Shown: positions 1-7,897 of the stretch, in pieces
How positions within the stretch are numbered: position 1 is the first letter of the stretch
Layout of the letters: every line of letters begins with the position of its first letter
Assembly (NCBI GenBank): GCA_023399215.1
Contig: JAEWQJ010000005.1
Span: forward strand, 1 to 64,000
Length of the DNA: 64,000 nt
Reading direction: 5' to 3'
DNA from: Methanobacteriota archaeon
Lineage (GTDB): Archaea > Halobacteriota > Methanosarcinia > Methanosarcinales > Methanosarcinaceae
Position numbers and translations under genes: made by a program
Notes under the pieces: generated by a model
The model's input: only the letters and a program-made list of their open reading frames with translations
Told to the model about the DNA's origin: nothing
Database searches by the model: none

Positions 1-526
1 CGGAGCACAGGCTCTGCTTTCCTGCAAAACTCGCTTCGATCCTGCCTCCGGTTTTGTACATTGCAGCCTGTGTGAGTAACATTATTTGTTTAGGATTACC
101 GATAACAACAACAACATCTGGAATAAATGTGGCTTTTTCCAGAGGAGAGTACAGGATAGCTTCTGTTGAGTGCGGCGGAAGCTTGGGAACTCTTTCAAGG
201 GTACGCCTTGCAGCGCCCTGGGTGCTAAACTGTTTGAGTTTATTAAAATAAAATTCTCCACTTGCGACCTTTGGAGGCATTTCACCAAGGCCCATTGCGC
301 CAGCGCCACCTTTACACATCTGGTCTTCGATAAGGGTATAGAACTCTTCGCCTGTTCTTCTCACTCTGTCAACCAGCTGGCAGTGCCTCATAGCTTCATC
401 TACTTCTTTCATTCCTTCGGGAATTTCCCCTCCTTTCGGGATCAGCTTTACTGCAACAGGAGAAGTCTTCAGTTTCAGGCAGTCTACAAGCTCTTGCCCA
501 TATCTGTTTATTTCTTTAATATCCAT
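1..526 (-). CDS. DUF169 family protein, 3' end cut by window edge
   Basis: The complement of 526 to 1 is an uninterrupted frame of 175 codons beginning MDIKEINRYGQEL and running off the left edge. I recognise the DUF169 family from the early SPVAVKLIPKG stretch, the CQ..DR.RRTGE region and the later VVVVIGNPKQIMLLTQA segment. The biochemical role of the family is not established; members occur mainly in anaerobes and methanogens. The ATG at 526 is preceded by GGAG about 8 bases upstream, which supports this start. The C-terminus is missing only because of the window boundary. The next gene upstream on this strand is a pseudogene, so the gene is probably transcribed alone. Confidence 0.82.
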   Translation of the reverse strand, partial: MDIKEINRYGQELVDCLKLKTSPVAVKLIPKGGEIPEGMKEVDEAMRHCQLVDRVRRTGEEFYTLIEDQMCKGGAGAMGLGEMPPKVASGEFYFNKLKQFSTQGAARRTLERVPKLPPHSTEAILYSPLEKATFIPDVVVVIGNPKQIMLLTQAAMYKTGGRIEASFAGKQSLCS

Positions 527-570
527 GTTCTCAGCTCCAATTTTTAGATCATTTTTGAAAATTTTTCTTA

Positions 571-896
571 TCAAAATTTGTCAGTCACTGTATTAGTCTC
601 ACAAATAGTGTTTTTCTTTACTTTTCTGAAAAATTTCTTTGTGGTACATATGATCCATTGACCATGCAGGATAAGATGGACAACTATAAGAAAAACGATC
701 AGGATTCCTGTTTTGCTGCGTATCCAAATCTAGGTAGCTTTCGTTAATTCCAATATACTACATACTGTCCTTTTGGAATTCCTGAAGGTATTAAAAAATA
801 CATAACTAAACCTGTACCTGCAACAACAAAAAATAGAGTTGTCAGAATAAGGTCTATTATGTAATTGATTTCTTGCCGACTTAAGGTTTTACCTCT
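571..896 (-). pseudogene. Decayed DUF4405 (cytochrome b-like) membrane protein
   Basis: Reading the minus strand from 896, one frame gives SRQEINYIIDLILTTLFF followed by a hydrophobic segment ending PSGIPKGQYVVYWN and a stop. Shifting frame by one base near 750 resumes with LTKAT, a TAG at 732-730, then SKTGILIVFLIVVHLILHGQ and a basic tail ending at a TGA at 573-571. Joined, the pieces look like the two-helix DUF4405 fold: a first helix with G.GLVMYF, then a second helix whose HLILH histidines would be haem ligands. One frameshift, one in-frame TAG and no start codon (a TAA lies directly upstream at 899-897) make this a broken gene. The TAG alone could be pyrrolysine, but the frameshift is separate. 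Confidence 0.7.
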
Positions 897-946
897 TTAG
901 ATAGCTCTGATTCAAGCTACTATTCAAACGTTGCTAATTAAGTCAT

Positions 947-1321
947 TTAGTTATGAGAACAATTACAGGTGCCGTTCATAGATAATTCTTGTAGCGAGCC
1001 ATTATTATAGTCCTCAACTGCGTTGGAAACCTTGCCCGTTATTCCTGCAAATACTTTGATGTTCTTTTCCGCCAGTGACATTAATGGCCTTCCGCCGATA
1101 CCCGCGACGAGCACAGCATTGACATTATTTGATTCCAAAATTTTTGATGGAGCAGCGCAATTATGCTCGATCTCAGGAGACAGGTTGCTTATTGTTTTAA
1201 CACTTTCAATATCTTTATCTTTTACATCCACGATAGTAAAATATTCGCATGAGCCATAATGATAACAAACATCAGATTCCAATCCACTGTCATTCATCGA
1301 TGGTATAGCAATTTTTGTCAT
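947..1321 (-). CDS. NifX/NifB-associated (dinitrogenase Fe-Mo cofactor) family protein
   Basis: A 124-residue protein of the PF02579 family, a small RNase H-like fold known from NifX, NafY and the C-terminus of NifB and thought to hold Fe-S or Fe-Mo clusters. The start MTKIAIPSMNDSGLES, the central VLVAGIGGRPL loop and the GITGKVSNAVEDY segment are typical. The C-terminus ends TCNCSHN, a Cys/His cluster that could bind metal. It follows the DUF134 gene on the same strand with a 24-base gap, so the two are probably one operon; that pairing is common in anaerobes. No nitrogenase genes are present in the window, so a role in nitrogen fixation is not implied. A cytoplasmic metal-cluster carrier is the likely role. 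Confidence 0.85.
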   Translation of the reverse strand: MTKIAIPSMNDSGLESDVCYHYGSCEYFTIVDVKDKDIESVKTISNLSPEIEHNCAAPSKILESNNVNAVLVAGIGGRPLMSLAEKNIKVFAGITGKVSNAVEDYNNGSLQELSMNGTCNCSHN

Positions 1322-1345
1322 TTTTTACACTTCCTGCTTTAACGT

Positions 1346-1843
1346 TTACTGCTGCTGTCTTCCCCTCGCTTTTGGGGGGTAGCAGTAATCGTTCTCAATG
1401 AATCTCTTTTCTCTTCCGTCGCCGCCGACTCGATAAACGATTTCGGAACCGCACTTCGGACAGCTAGCTGGATGTTCAGTATTGCACTGTAATTCCCATC
1501 TATACTCACACCCGCTACAGAGAAATTCAACTTTGCACTCCCCACTATTTATATACTCTCCTCCGGAGATCTCTATTGCTTTGCCATTGACAAGGGCATC
1601 AGTTACTTTCTGTCGGGCTTTTTGCAGATCATTCCAGAAGGTTTTTCTGGAAATACCCATCGTATCTGCGGCCTCGTTCTGATCAACATGAATGAGATCG
1701 CAAAGGCGGATAGCTTCAAGCTCTCCTATGGATAAGTTAATAATTTCGAGATCGCAGAGAGAAACCTTCCTGGGTTTATAATATGTGGCTTTTGGAAGGC
1801 ACGATACCCTGCGTTTAACTCTATTCACCATTAAATTACTCAT
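1346..1843 (-). CDS. DUF134 (UPF0251) helix-turn-helix protein with zinc ribbon
   Basis: A 165-residue predicted DNA-binding protein. The first ~95 residues match DUF134: a basic RRVSCLPKATYYKP start, then the sigma70-region-4-like helix-turn-helix (LEAIRLCDL..DQNEAADTMGISRKTFWNDL). Residues ~108-136 contain CSGC and CPKCG pairs, a zinc ribbon appended to the HTH. It probably regulates its own operon with the downstream NifX-like gene. The ATG at 1843 has no clear Shine-Dalgarno sequence; a second ATG four codons in (1831) is equally possible. The upstream spacer is shared with the divergent metal-uptake operon, so it could act there too, but nothing in the sequence proves that. Confidence 0.8.
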   Translation of the reverse strand: MSNLMVNRVKRRVSCLPKATYYKPRKVSLCDLEIINLSIGELEAIRLCDLIHVDQNEAADTMGISRKTFWNDLQKARQKVTDALVNGKAIEISGGEYINSGECKVEFLCSGCEYRWELQCNTEHPASCPKCGSEIVYRVGGDGREKRFIENDYCYPPKARGRQQQ

Positions 1844-2046
1844 ATGCGATTTATTATAAATAACTTGTGAATTTCATTGGTTCACTTAGAACCTATCATA
1901 GTTAATTTGATCTAATAGTTATGACTTGAAATGAAATTTGGTGAAAATTGGTAAAAGTTGAATGCTATCATTTTTGGTCTTTTAATACTCCATCTTGCTA
2001 TTTTTAACTCCTGCACAGAAATCCAATAAACTCGTGTTAAATTGAA

Positions 2047-2066
2047 AATCGGTAACAGAACCGATT
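2047..2066. promoter_or_regulatory. Inverted repeat AATCGGT..ACCGATT
   Basis: Perfect 7-base arms (2047-2053 and 2060-2066) with a 6-base centre, in the 524-base spacer between the DUF134 gene and the metal-uptake operon. It may be an operator or a short RNA hairpin. No protein can be assigned to it. Confidence 0.4.
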
Positions 2067-2130
2067 GTGAATCTGCTCCACTTTTCTGCAAAACGTGGGC
2101 TGGATTATCTATAAATCTTTAAAAGCAAAC

Positions 2131-2174
2131 TTTTATATAACACTTAATAGGAAATAGGATACCGTTTTCCTATT
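2131..2174 (+). promoter_or_regulatory. TATA box with adjacent inverted repeat (upstream promoter candidate)
   Basis: A TATA-like TTTATATAA at 2131-2139 is followed by perfect 9-base arms AATAGGAAA (2146-2154) and TTTCCTATT (2166-2174). Transcription from this box would start near 2160-2165, inside the dyad, the position expected of an archaeal repressor site. It would give the binding-protein gene a leader of about 200 bases. Confidence 0.4.
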
Positions 2175-2300
2175 TATGTGTCATGAAAACAATCAACTGA
2201 TATAGCAAATATACTGAAAACTATCAGTCGATCGTGAAAACGAAGAAACTTTATAAAAAGCGTGTTCAGGAGCGTTTTTCCAGTTCCTCTCTGTAAGAAT

Positions 2301-2334
2301 ATATATTTATAACATTATGTTCATGCAAACATAA
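2301..2334 (+). promoter_or_regulatory. Promoter with operator-like dyad TTATGTT-N6-AACATAA
   Basis: The TATA-like ATATATTTATA (about 2301-2311) is followed at once by a perfect dyad, TTATGTT at 2315-2321 and AACATAA at 2328-2334. The expected transcription start (about 25 bases past the TATA box) falls at its right edge, so a bound dimer would block initiation. The arrangement suits a metal-responsive repressor of the uptake operon (DtxR, NikR or Fur type by analogy); the regulator itself is not identified. Confidence 0.5.
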
Positions 2335-2367
2335 CGCTTAAACTATAAAAGTTTGTCAGGTATTTCT

Positions 2368-3465
2368 ATGCGTGGAAAAATAAGTACAATACTACTACTC
2401 TCTATTCTAGTTCTGGCTGTTGCATCCTGTGGGTGTGCAGAAAATGCGAATCCGCAGACTGTTCAGAACTCAAGTACGATACAGATCACCGACATGTTGG
2501 GAAGGCAGTTAACTGTACCGGCGGAAATCTCTTCAGTTGTAGCCACTTCTCCGCCGTCCACCATCCTCGTGTATATGCTTGCTCCTGATAAACTTGCAGG
2601 GTGGAACTTTAAAAATAATTTTACTCAACTTTTCATGGCTGAAAACTATTCAAATCTGCCTGTAATAGGGGGCTGGTTCGGAACACAGACCGGAAACTAT
2701 GAAACTATAATCAACATGCATCCTGACATTGTAATTGAAGGGTACACCACTGATGGGGAAATCCATGAGGCTATAGAGCGCAGACAGGAAAACTTTGGAA
2801 ACATTCCTGTTGTGGCTGTTAATGATTCTATTATCTTCGTCAACAAATCTGATCCTACCATACAATATGTAGGTAAACTTCTTAACTGTGAAGACCAGGC
2901 GCAAAAACTGATTGATTTCCGCAGTTCAGTCCTTAGTGAGATAAATAACACTGTAAAAGACATTCCTGAAGACCAGAAAGTACATGTTTATTATGCCGAA
3001 GGCCCAAAAGGGCTAATGACCGATCCTTCAGGTTCTCAGCACTCCCAGGTCATTGATATCTGCGGTGGCATTAACGTTGCAGATTGTCAGCTTACGCCAG
3101 GGAGTGGCATGACTCAGGTCTCAATTGAGCAGGTTATGAACTGGAACCCTGAGATAATTATCACCTCAAATCCACAGTTCTATTCGACAGTTTACTCTGA
3201 TTCTCTCTGGGCAAGTATAGATGCTGTGAAAAATAAGAAAGTATACCTTGCTCCTCAGAATCCTTTCTGCTGGATTGACAGGCCACAGGGCCCTCACCTT
3301 ATCTTAGGAACTGCCTGGACTGCAAAAATGCTGTATCCGGATCGTTTTGCAAACATGGATCTCTCCAACCTGACCCGTGAGTTCTACTCGGAATTCTTCC
3401 ACTATAATCTCACAGATAAAGAACTGAATTCACTACTTAATCCTTCAACAGAGGCTAAGACGTGA
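2368..3465 (+). CDS. Metal/metallophore ABC transporter substrate-binding lipoprotein
   Basis: A 365-residue periplasmic-binding-like protein of the TroA/BtuF superfamily that feeds a FecCD-type importer. The N-terminus MRGKISTILLLSILVLAVAS followed by CGCAEN is a signal peptide with a lipobox-like VASC cleavage site, giving a lipid-anchored outer-face receptor. The N-lobe starts ITDMLGRQLTVPAEISSVVA and contains NMHPDIVIEG; the C-lobe has VYYAEGPKGLMTD, DICGGINVAD and WNPEIIITS. I chose the ATG at 2368, with AGG about 8 bases upstream, over an in-frame TTG at 2353. It is the first gene of a five-gene coupled operon. The ligand could be an iron, nickel or cobalt chelate or a corrinoid; sequence alone does not decide. 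Confidence 0.87.
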   Translation: MRGKISTILLLSILVLAVASCGCAENANPQTVQNSSTIQITDMLGRQLTVPAEISSVVATSPPSTILVYMLAPDKLAGWNFKNNFTQLFMAENYSNLPVIGGWFGTQTGNYETIINMHPDIVIEGYTTDGEIHEAIERRQENFGNIPVVAVNDSIIFVNKSDPTIQYVGKLLNCEDQAQKLIDFRSSVLSEINNTVKDIPEDQKVHVYYAEGPKGLMTDPSGSQHSQVIDICGGINVADCQLTPGSGMTQVSIEQVMNWNPEIIITSNPQFYSTVYSDSLWASIDAVKNKKVYLAPQNPFCWIDRPQGPHLILGTAWTAKMLYPDRFANMDLSNLTREFYSEFFHYNLTDKELNSLLNPSTEAKT

Positions 3466-4085
3466 ATGAGAAAGACAAATCCCCGGACTTCCCCTATATT
3501 GCAGAGAACATCTTTGCCCCCATCTACCCTGTAATAGCCGCTAATATTGTCAAACAAAGCGGAATCGAGAAAGGTATATGCCTTGACCTGGGATGCGGTA
3601 TAGCATCCCTGGGAATTGCTGTTGCGGAAATCACGGATATGCAGGTATATGGTGTTGATATTTCAACTAAGATGTGCAGGCTTTCAAGAAACAAAGCCTT
3701 TCGCCATTGCCTTTCAGGTAAAGTTGCTCCTGTGCAGTCTGATGTACACCTGCTTCCTTTCAGAAATAATTGTGCAGACCTCATAGTAAGCCGAGGTTCT
3801 GTATTTTTCTGGAATAACCTGCCTGTTGCCTTTAATGAGATCTCTCGCGTCCTTGCTCCTGGTGGGCAGGCATGGGTGGGGGGCGGCTTCGGCACAAAAG
3901 AGTTGAAAGCACAGATTTCTGATAAGATGGTCGAAATAGATCCGGACTGGCATGCCAGTTCAAAAGAACGTCTCAGACCTGAAAACCTTCAGGCTATAAA
4001 GGAAGCTGGAAGGCAGACCGAGATTCCCTGTCATGTAATCCAGGATGATTCGGGGTTCTGGATGGTATTAAGCAAGGAAGGTTAA
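3462..4085 (+). CDS. Class I SAM-dependent methyltransferase (UbiE-like) in uptake operon
   Basis: A 207-residue Rossmann methyltransferase. Motif I is LDLGCGIASLGIAVAE (residues ~41-56), the acidic strand-2 end is VYGVDIS, motif II is QSDVHLLPFRNNCADLIVSR and motif III is EISRVLAPGGQAWVGGG. It lacks a signal peptide, so it acts in the cytoplasm. It starts with a GTG overlapping the binding-protein stop (GTGA at 3462-3465), with GAGG 7 bases upstream, so translation is coupled. The neighbouring radical-SAM gene begins 3 bases after it. Its position inside an uptake operon suggests it methylates the imported ligand or a self-made chelator. The substrate is unknown. Confidence 0.85.
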   Translation: MNEKDKSPDFPYIAENIFAPIYPVIAANIVKQSGIEKGICLDLGCGIASLGIAVAEITDMQVYGVDISTKMCRLSRNKAFRHCLSGKVAPVQSDVHLLPFRNNCADLIVSRGSVFFWNNLPVAFNEISRVLAPGGQAWVGGGFGTKELKAQISDKMVEIDPDWHASSKERLRPENLQAIKEAGRQTEIPCHVIQDDSGFWMVLSKEG

Positions 4086-4088
4086 AAA

Positions 4089-5861
4089 ATGAAGTGCAAT
4101 GTGTGTGAATTCAGGTGTGAAATCGATGAATGGAGCAGGGGTAGGTGTGGGAACTACGTATGTGCTGGCGATACTATCATCCAGGACCCTGATCTCGGAT
4201 ATCTTGGAGCATATCCTGTTTCTATAGAAACCATTCCCTTACTTCACTATTATCCCTCAGGTAAATTCCTTCAGGTTTTCAGTACTGGATGCAACTTCCA
4301 GTGTTCAGGCTGCGTAGCTCGCCTGTTAGCTTCAGGGAAATCGCTTGACCTTCCTACGCTTGCCCCGTCTCAGGTGGTGGAAAAGGCATTGCAGCAGGAA
4401 TGCCTGGGTGTAGTTTCTACACTCAATGAGCCTGCTGCAAACTATTATCTTTTCAAGGACCTTGTGGTACAGGCAAAAGAAAAAGGTTTACTTGCAGGCT
4501 GTTCTACTAACTGTTATTTCACAGGTGAGAAACTGGAGGAGCTTGGAAAGCTTGTAGATTTCATGAATATCGGAATTAAAGGCTATGCTGATAAGAGTTA
4601 CATAAACTGTGGGGTTCCGTCCTCTGCACCTGTTTTCCGCAATATTTCCAGACTTTTCGATATGGGTGTTCATGTTGAAACTTCGGTCGTATACTCAAGG
4701 GGAAATGAAGACGACGTGATAAACGTTGCAAAAAAATTGTCTAATATCTCTCCTACAATTCCGGTTCAGGTCATGAGATTCATTCCTTTTGGGGATGCCC
4801 CAATTGAGCTTGAACCCTCTATTGGAGAGGCTGAAAGCCTTTGTGCCGCTCTGCGTGAACATGTAGACTATGTCTATCTTTTCAATTCTCCAGGTACGGA
4901 ATCATTAAACACGTACTGTCCTGAATGCGGTAGCCTTCTTGCAGAAAGGGAGTTTTACGGGCCCATGGGTTCCAAACCTCTAAAACCCTGGATAAATTAC
5001 ACCTGTACTTGTGGTAAAAATATCCCGGTTAAAGGAACGACTGCAACTGAAAGCTTCAACGAGGAGGGTTTCATGGGTGGTTACAGGATAAGCCGGGCTT
5101 TCAGTATGGTCCATGCAGTACTTACATGCATGGGAATACTGGACAACCACAGGGTAATTAAAATCTGGGTAAAGGTTTCCAATCCTGAAACCCTGAGGCA
5201 AATACATCATATGATACAACAGCCATACTCCTATCTTGAATTTATCAGGCTTATTGCTGAAAAAGCAAATGAGTCGGAAAAAGGTGAAGAACTTATTTCT
5301 TTTATTCGTGAACGCCTGGAACTTGTCAAATCTCTTGCAGCGGAAAATAGTGGTCATAAGGTGTATTATTGTATGGGTTCTCCTCTTTTTGCTCTGAACG
5401 CTGGGAGAATGGAAAATAACCTTGTGGCATTTTCCGGGGGAGTTAGTATCAATAAACAGATTCAAAAAGAAGGCAAACCGGGTGTAAATGTTTCTCCGTC
5501 TTTTATAAATGAGCAGGATCCGGAGACAATTTTTATTTCAGGTTTCCTTTCTCGTCCTCTCGATGAGTTTTATGACCTGTGCCAACAATACGGCATATCT
5601 ACAGATGCAGTAAAAGAGCACAGGGTCTATGAAATTCCACCGTCCTGGGATTTCGGAAACCCTCGCTGGATACTGGGACTCATGTACATAGCAGATAAAC
5701 TGAACCCGGAAAGCTCAGTAATTGACCTGAAAAAGGAAACAGATGAGTTTTATCTAAGGTTTTACGGTATGCCTTTTGAGGAAGCAAAGCCTAACAGGTC
5801 ATTTCACAGACCTTCCTCTGGCATCTGGCCTAGGCATGTTATGAGGTATACTCATGCCTGA
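4089..5861 (+). CDS. Radical SAM enzyme fused to a binding-protein-like (TroA-fold) domain
   Basis: A 590-residue two-part protein. Residues 1-~310 are a PflA/AmmeMemoRadiSam-type radical SAM domain: a Cys-rich head (CNVCEFRC, GRCGNY), then the cluster motif STGCNFQCSGC (CX3CX2C, ~residues 75-85), followed by TLNEPAANYY and CSTNCYFT. A CPECG / CTCG ribbon (~278-314) links to the second part. From ~335 to the end the protein resembles the binding protein at the head of the operon: KVYYCMGSPLFALNAGR, GGVSINKQ, DPETIFISGF, VYEIPPSWDFGNPRW and a final DEFYLRFYG helix. There is no signal peptide, so this binding domain must face the cytoplasm. GGAAGG lies upstream of the ATG. It probably grips the imported ligand while the radical SAM domain modifies or opens it; this is inference. 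Confidence 0.82.
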   Translation: MKCNVCEFRCEIDEWSRGRCGNYVCAGDTIIQDPDLGYLGAYPVSIETIPLLHYYPSGKFLQVFSTGCNFQCSGCVARLLASGKSLDLPTLAPSQVVEKALQQECLGVVSTLNEPAANYYLFKDLVVQAKEKGLLAGCSTNCYFTGEKLEELGKLVDFMNIGIKGYADKSYINCGVPSSAPVFRNISRLFDMGVHVETSVVYSRGNEDDVINVAKKLSNISPTIPVQVMRFIPFGDAPIELEPSIGEAESLCAALREHVDYVYLFNSPGTESLNTYCPECGSLLAEREFYGPMGSKPLKPWINYTCTCGKNIPVKGTTATESFNEEGFMGGYRISRAFSMVHAVLTCMGILDNHRVIKIWVKVSNPETLRQIHHMIQQPYSYLEFIRLIAEKANESEKGEELISFIRERLELVKSLAAENSGHKVYYCMGSPLFALNAGRMENNLVAFSGGVSINKQIQKEGKPGVNVSPSFINEQDPETIFISGFLSRPLDEFYDLCQQYGISTDAVKEHRVYEIPPSWDFGNPRWILGLMYIADKLNPESSVIDLKKETDEFYLRFYGMPFEEAKPNRSFHRPSSGIWPRHVMRYTHA

Positions 5862-6873
5862 TTACAAGTTTAATCGCACTACTCTGGTGTACCTGTTACC
5901 TATCGCATTACTCATAATCTCCCTTTTTATTGGAAGATACCAGACTCCACTGTCGGCAGTTGCGGATGAGAGTGTGAAGGTTTTTTCATCTCTTTTTTTT
6001 GGCACTCCTGCTTCGGTTTCCACTCAACACACAGTACTGTTCAATGTAAGGTTACCTAGGATACTTGCAGCTTTACTGGTAGGTGCAGCTCTTTCCATAG
6101 CTGGAGCTTCTTTCCAGGGAATCTTTCGTAATCCACTTGTGTCTCCTTATATCCTTGGAGTAGGTTCAGGGGCTGGTTTTGGGGCATGTCTTGCAATATT
6201 GCTCTGGAACAATTATCTAATGATACAGTTGATGGCTTTTGCTTTCGGACTCCTTGCGATGTTTATTGCTATAAGTATGGGTAAAGTCAGCAAAGGTACT
6301 GGAACTTTAGTATTCGTGCTTTCGGGAATTATTGTGAGTTCTATTTTCACGGCTCTTACGTCGCTGGCAAAGTATGTAGCAGACCCTTATGACCAACTTC
6401 CTGCAATAGTATTCTGGCTTATGGGAAGCCTTGCCAGTGTCAGGTACGGTGATCTGCTCTACATATTATTGCCTATATTTATTGGGACTCTCGTATTGTT
6501 TCTTTTCAGGTGGCGTATCAACATTTTGTCCCTGGGAGACGAGGAAGCTAAAGCTCTTGGAACGGATGTGGAAAAAACGCGCCTGGTCATCATTGTTTGT
6601 GCAACCCTTGTAACCTCAGCAGCAGTCAGTGTCAGTGGTGTCATTGGCTGGGTCGGACTTGTTGTGCCCCATATCTCAAGAATGATCGTTGGTCCCAATT
6701 ATAGTCGCCTCCTACCTATGAGCATGGTTATTGGAGCATCGTTTATGCTGGTTGTGGATGACCTTTCAAGGACCATTGTAGCTACAGAAATTCCCCTGGG
6801 AATCCTAACTTCCCTGGTAGGAGCTCCGGTGTTTGCATATCTTATCAAGAAGGGGCGTATGGGATGGAACTGA
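5854..6873 (+). CDS. FecCD/BtuC-family ABC transporter permease
   Basis: A 339-residue polytopic membrane protein with about ten hydrophobic segments. Family hallmarks are RLPRILAALLVGAALSIAGA, FQGIFRNPLVSPYILGVGSG, the cytoplasmic LGDEEAKALGTDVEKTR coupling region and the late SGVIGWVGLVVPHISRMIVG loop. FecCD permeases form homodimers that move Fe-siderophores, haem, cobalamin or other metal complexes. The ATG at 5854 overlaps the radical-SAM stop by 8 bases and the gene overlaps the next one by 10, so the operon is translationally coupled. Length is normal for the family. Confidence 0.93.
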   Translation: MPDYKFNRTTLVYLLPIALLIISLFIGRYQTPLSAVADESVKVFSSLFFGTPASVSTQHTVLFNVRLPRILAALLVGAALSIAGASFQGIFRNPLVSPYILGVGSGAGFGACLAILLWNNYLMIQLMAFAFGLLAMFIAISMGKVSKGTGTLVFVLSGIIVSSIFTALTSLAKYVADPYDQLPAIVFWLMGSLASVRYGDLLYILLPIFIGTLVLFLFRWRINILSLGDEEAKALGTDVEKTRLVIIVCATLVTSAAVSVSGVIGWVGLVVPHISRMIVGPNYSRLLPMSMVIGASFMLVVDDLSRTIVATEIPLGILTSLVGAPVFAYLIKKGRMGWN

Positions 6874-7643
6874 TGCTGGAAGTAAAGTCCCTTGCTTTCT
6901 CTTATGGAAACAATCCAGTATTTGAAAATGTATCTTTTTCGCTGAAAAAGGGCGAAATCATGTGTATTCTGGGTCCAAACGGAGCAGGAAAATCTACACT
7001 TATCAAATGTATTGCAGGAATCCTCAAACCCGCTGCGGGGTCTGTCTTTATTCAGGGAAAGGATACAGCTTCTCTTGGGGTAAGAGGAATTGCAAGGCAT
7101 ATAGGTTACGTACCTCAGCAGAATGAAGTGGTTTTTCCATTTACTGTGCTGGATTTTGTAGTCATGGGCCGTGCTCCACACCTTTCTATGTTCGCATCCC
7201 CTGGCGCAGAGGATATCAAACTTGCAAAAGAATCGCTAGCAATGGTGGGAATTTCTGATCTTGCAGAAAGGCCGGTTGCTAACCTCAGTGGAGGACAGAG
7301 TCAAATGGTGCTTATTGCCAGGGCTCTTGTCCAGAAGCCTGCTCTGCTTTTGCTGGACGAGCCAACTTCTCACCTTGATTTTGGCAACCAGGTCCTTGTA
7401 CTGGAAACTGTCCAGAAACTGGCTTCACTTGGAATGTCCATTGTAATGAATACACACATGCCAGACCATGCTTTTCTGCTAGGTGACAGGGCTGCAGCAC
7501 TGTCTGGAGGTAGACTGGTTGCCGTAGGGAAAGTTGAAACCGTTGTAACCAGTAAGATGATGTCTTCAGTCTATGGTGTGAATGTAGCTGTCAGGGAAAT
7601 TGAGGATATGAAAAGGAAAGTGTGTTTACCCTTAAGAAGATGA
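6864..7643 (+). CDS. FecE/BtuD-family ABC transporter ATP-binding protein
   Basis: A 259-residue nucleotide-binding subunit driving the FecCD permease. It shows Walker A GPNGAGKST (~residues 37-45), the Q-loop YVPQQNEVVFPF, the signature NLSGGQSQMV, Walker B ALLLLDEPT and the switch histidine in MNTHMPDHA. The ATG at 6864 lies within the permease end; a second ATG at 6873 (MLEVKSLAF) sits in a TGATG overlap with the permease stop and is an equally good start. It closes the uptake operon. Confidence 0.94.
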   Translation: MELMLEVKSLAFSYGNNPVFENVSFSLKKGEIMCILGPNGAGKSTLIKCIAGILKPAAGSVFIQGKDTASLGVRGIARHIGYVPQQNEVVFPFTVLDFVVMGRAPHLSMFASPGAEDIKLAKESLAMVGISDLAERPVANLSGGQSQMVLIARALVQKPALLLLDEPTSHLDFGNQVLVLETVQKLASLGMSIVMNTHMPDHAFLLGDRAAALSGGRLVAVGKVETVVTSKMMSSVYGVNVAVREIEDMKRKVCLPLRR

Positions 7644-7689
7644 ACAAAGTATGATAAAAATAGAAAAGACCTAAGAAAAATAAGATGAG

Positions 7690-7741
7690 ATAAAGTGGAG
7701 CCATAAAGCGGAGTCATAAAATGGAGCCATAAAACGCAGCC
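7690..7741. repeat. Four tandem 13-base repeats
   Basis: Four imperfect copies of ATAAARYGGAGYC back to back, 47 bases after the ATPase stop. No spacers, so not CRISPR-like. It belongs to a class of short 3'-end repeats seen throughout this window. Confidence 0.75.
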
Positions 7742-7897
7742 TAAAGAGAAAAAAGGCGGAAGGGAAGAGATCAGGATCTTATCTGTTCCATCTTACTATT
7801 TTTAAAGTTTAAGGAGGATATTAATTTAATAGCTGCCAGAAAACGTTTCATCTTCCAAGTCAATAAATAACAGGCTTTCTATATCTTATTATTCCAG

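Noticed and set aside
730..732. In-frame TAG as a pyrrolysine codon in the DUF4405 gene
   Set aside because: The gene is broken by a separate frameshift near 750 and lacks a start codon, so readthrough would not restore it.
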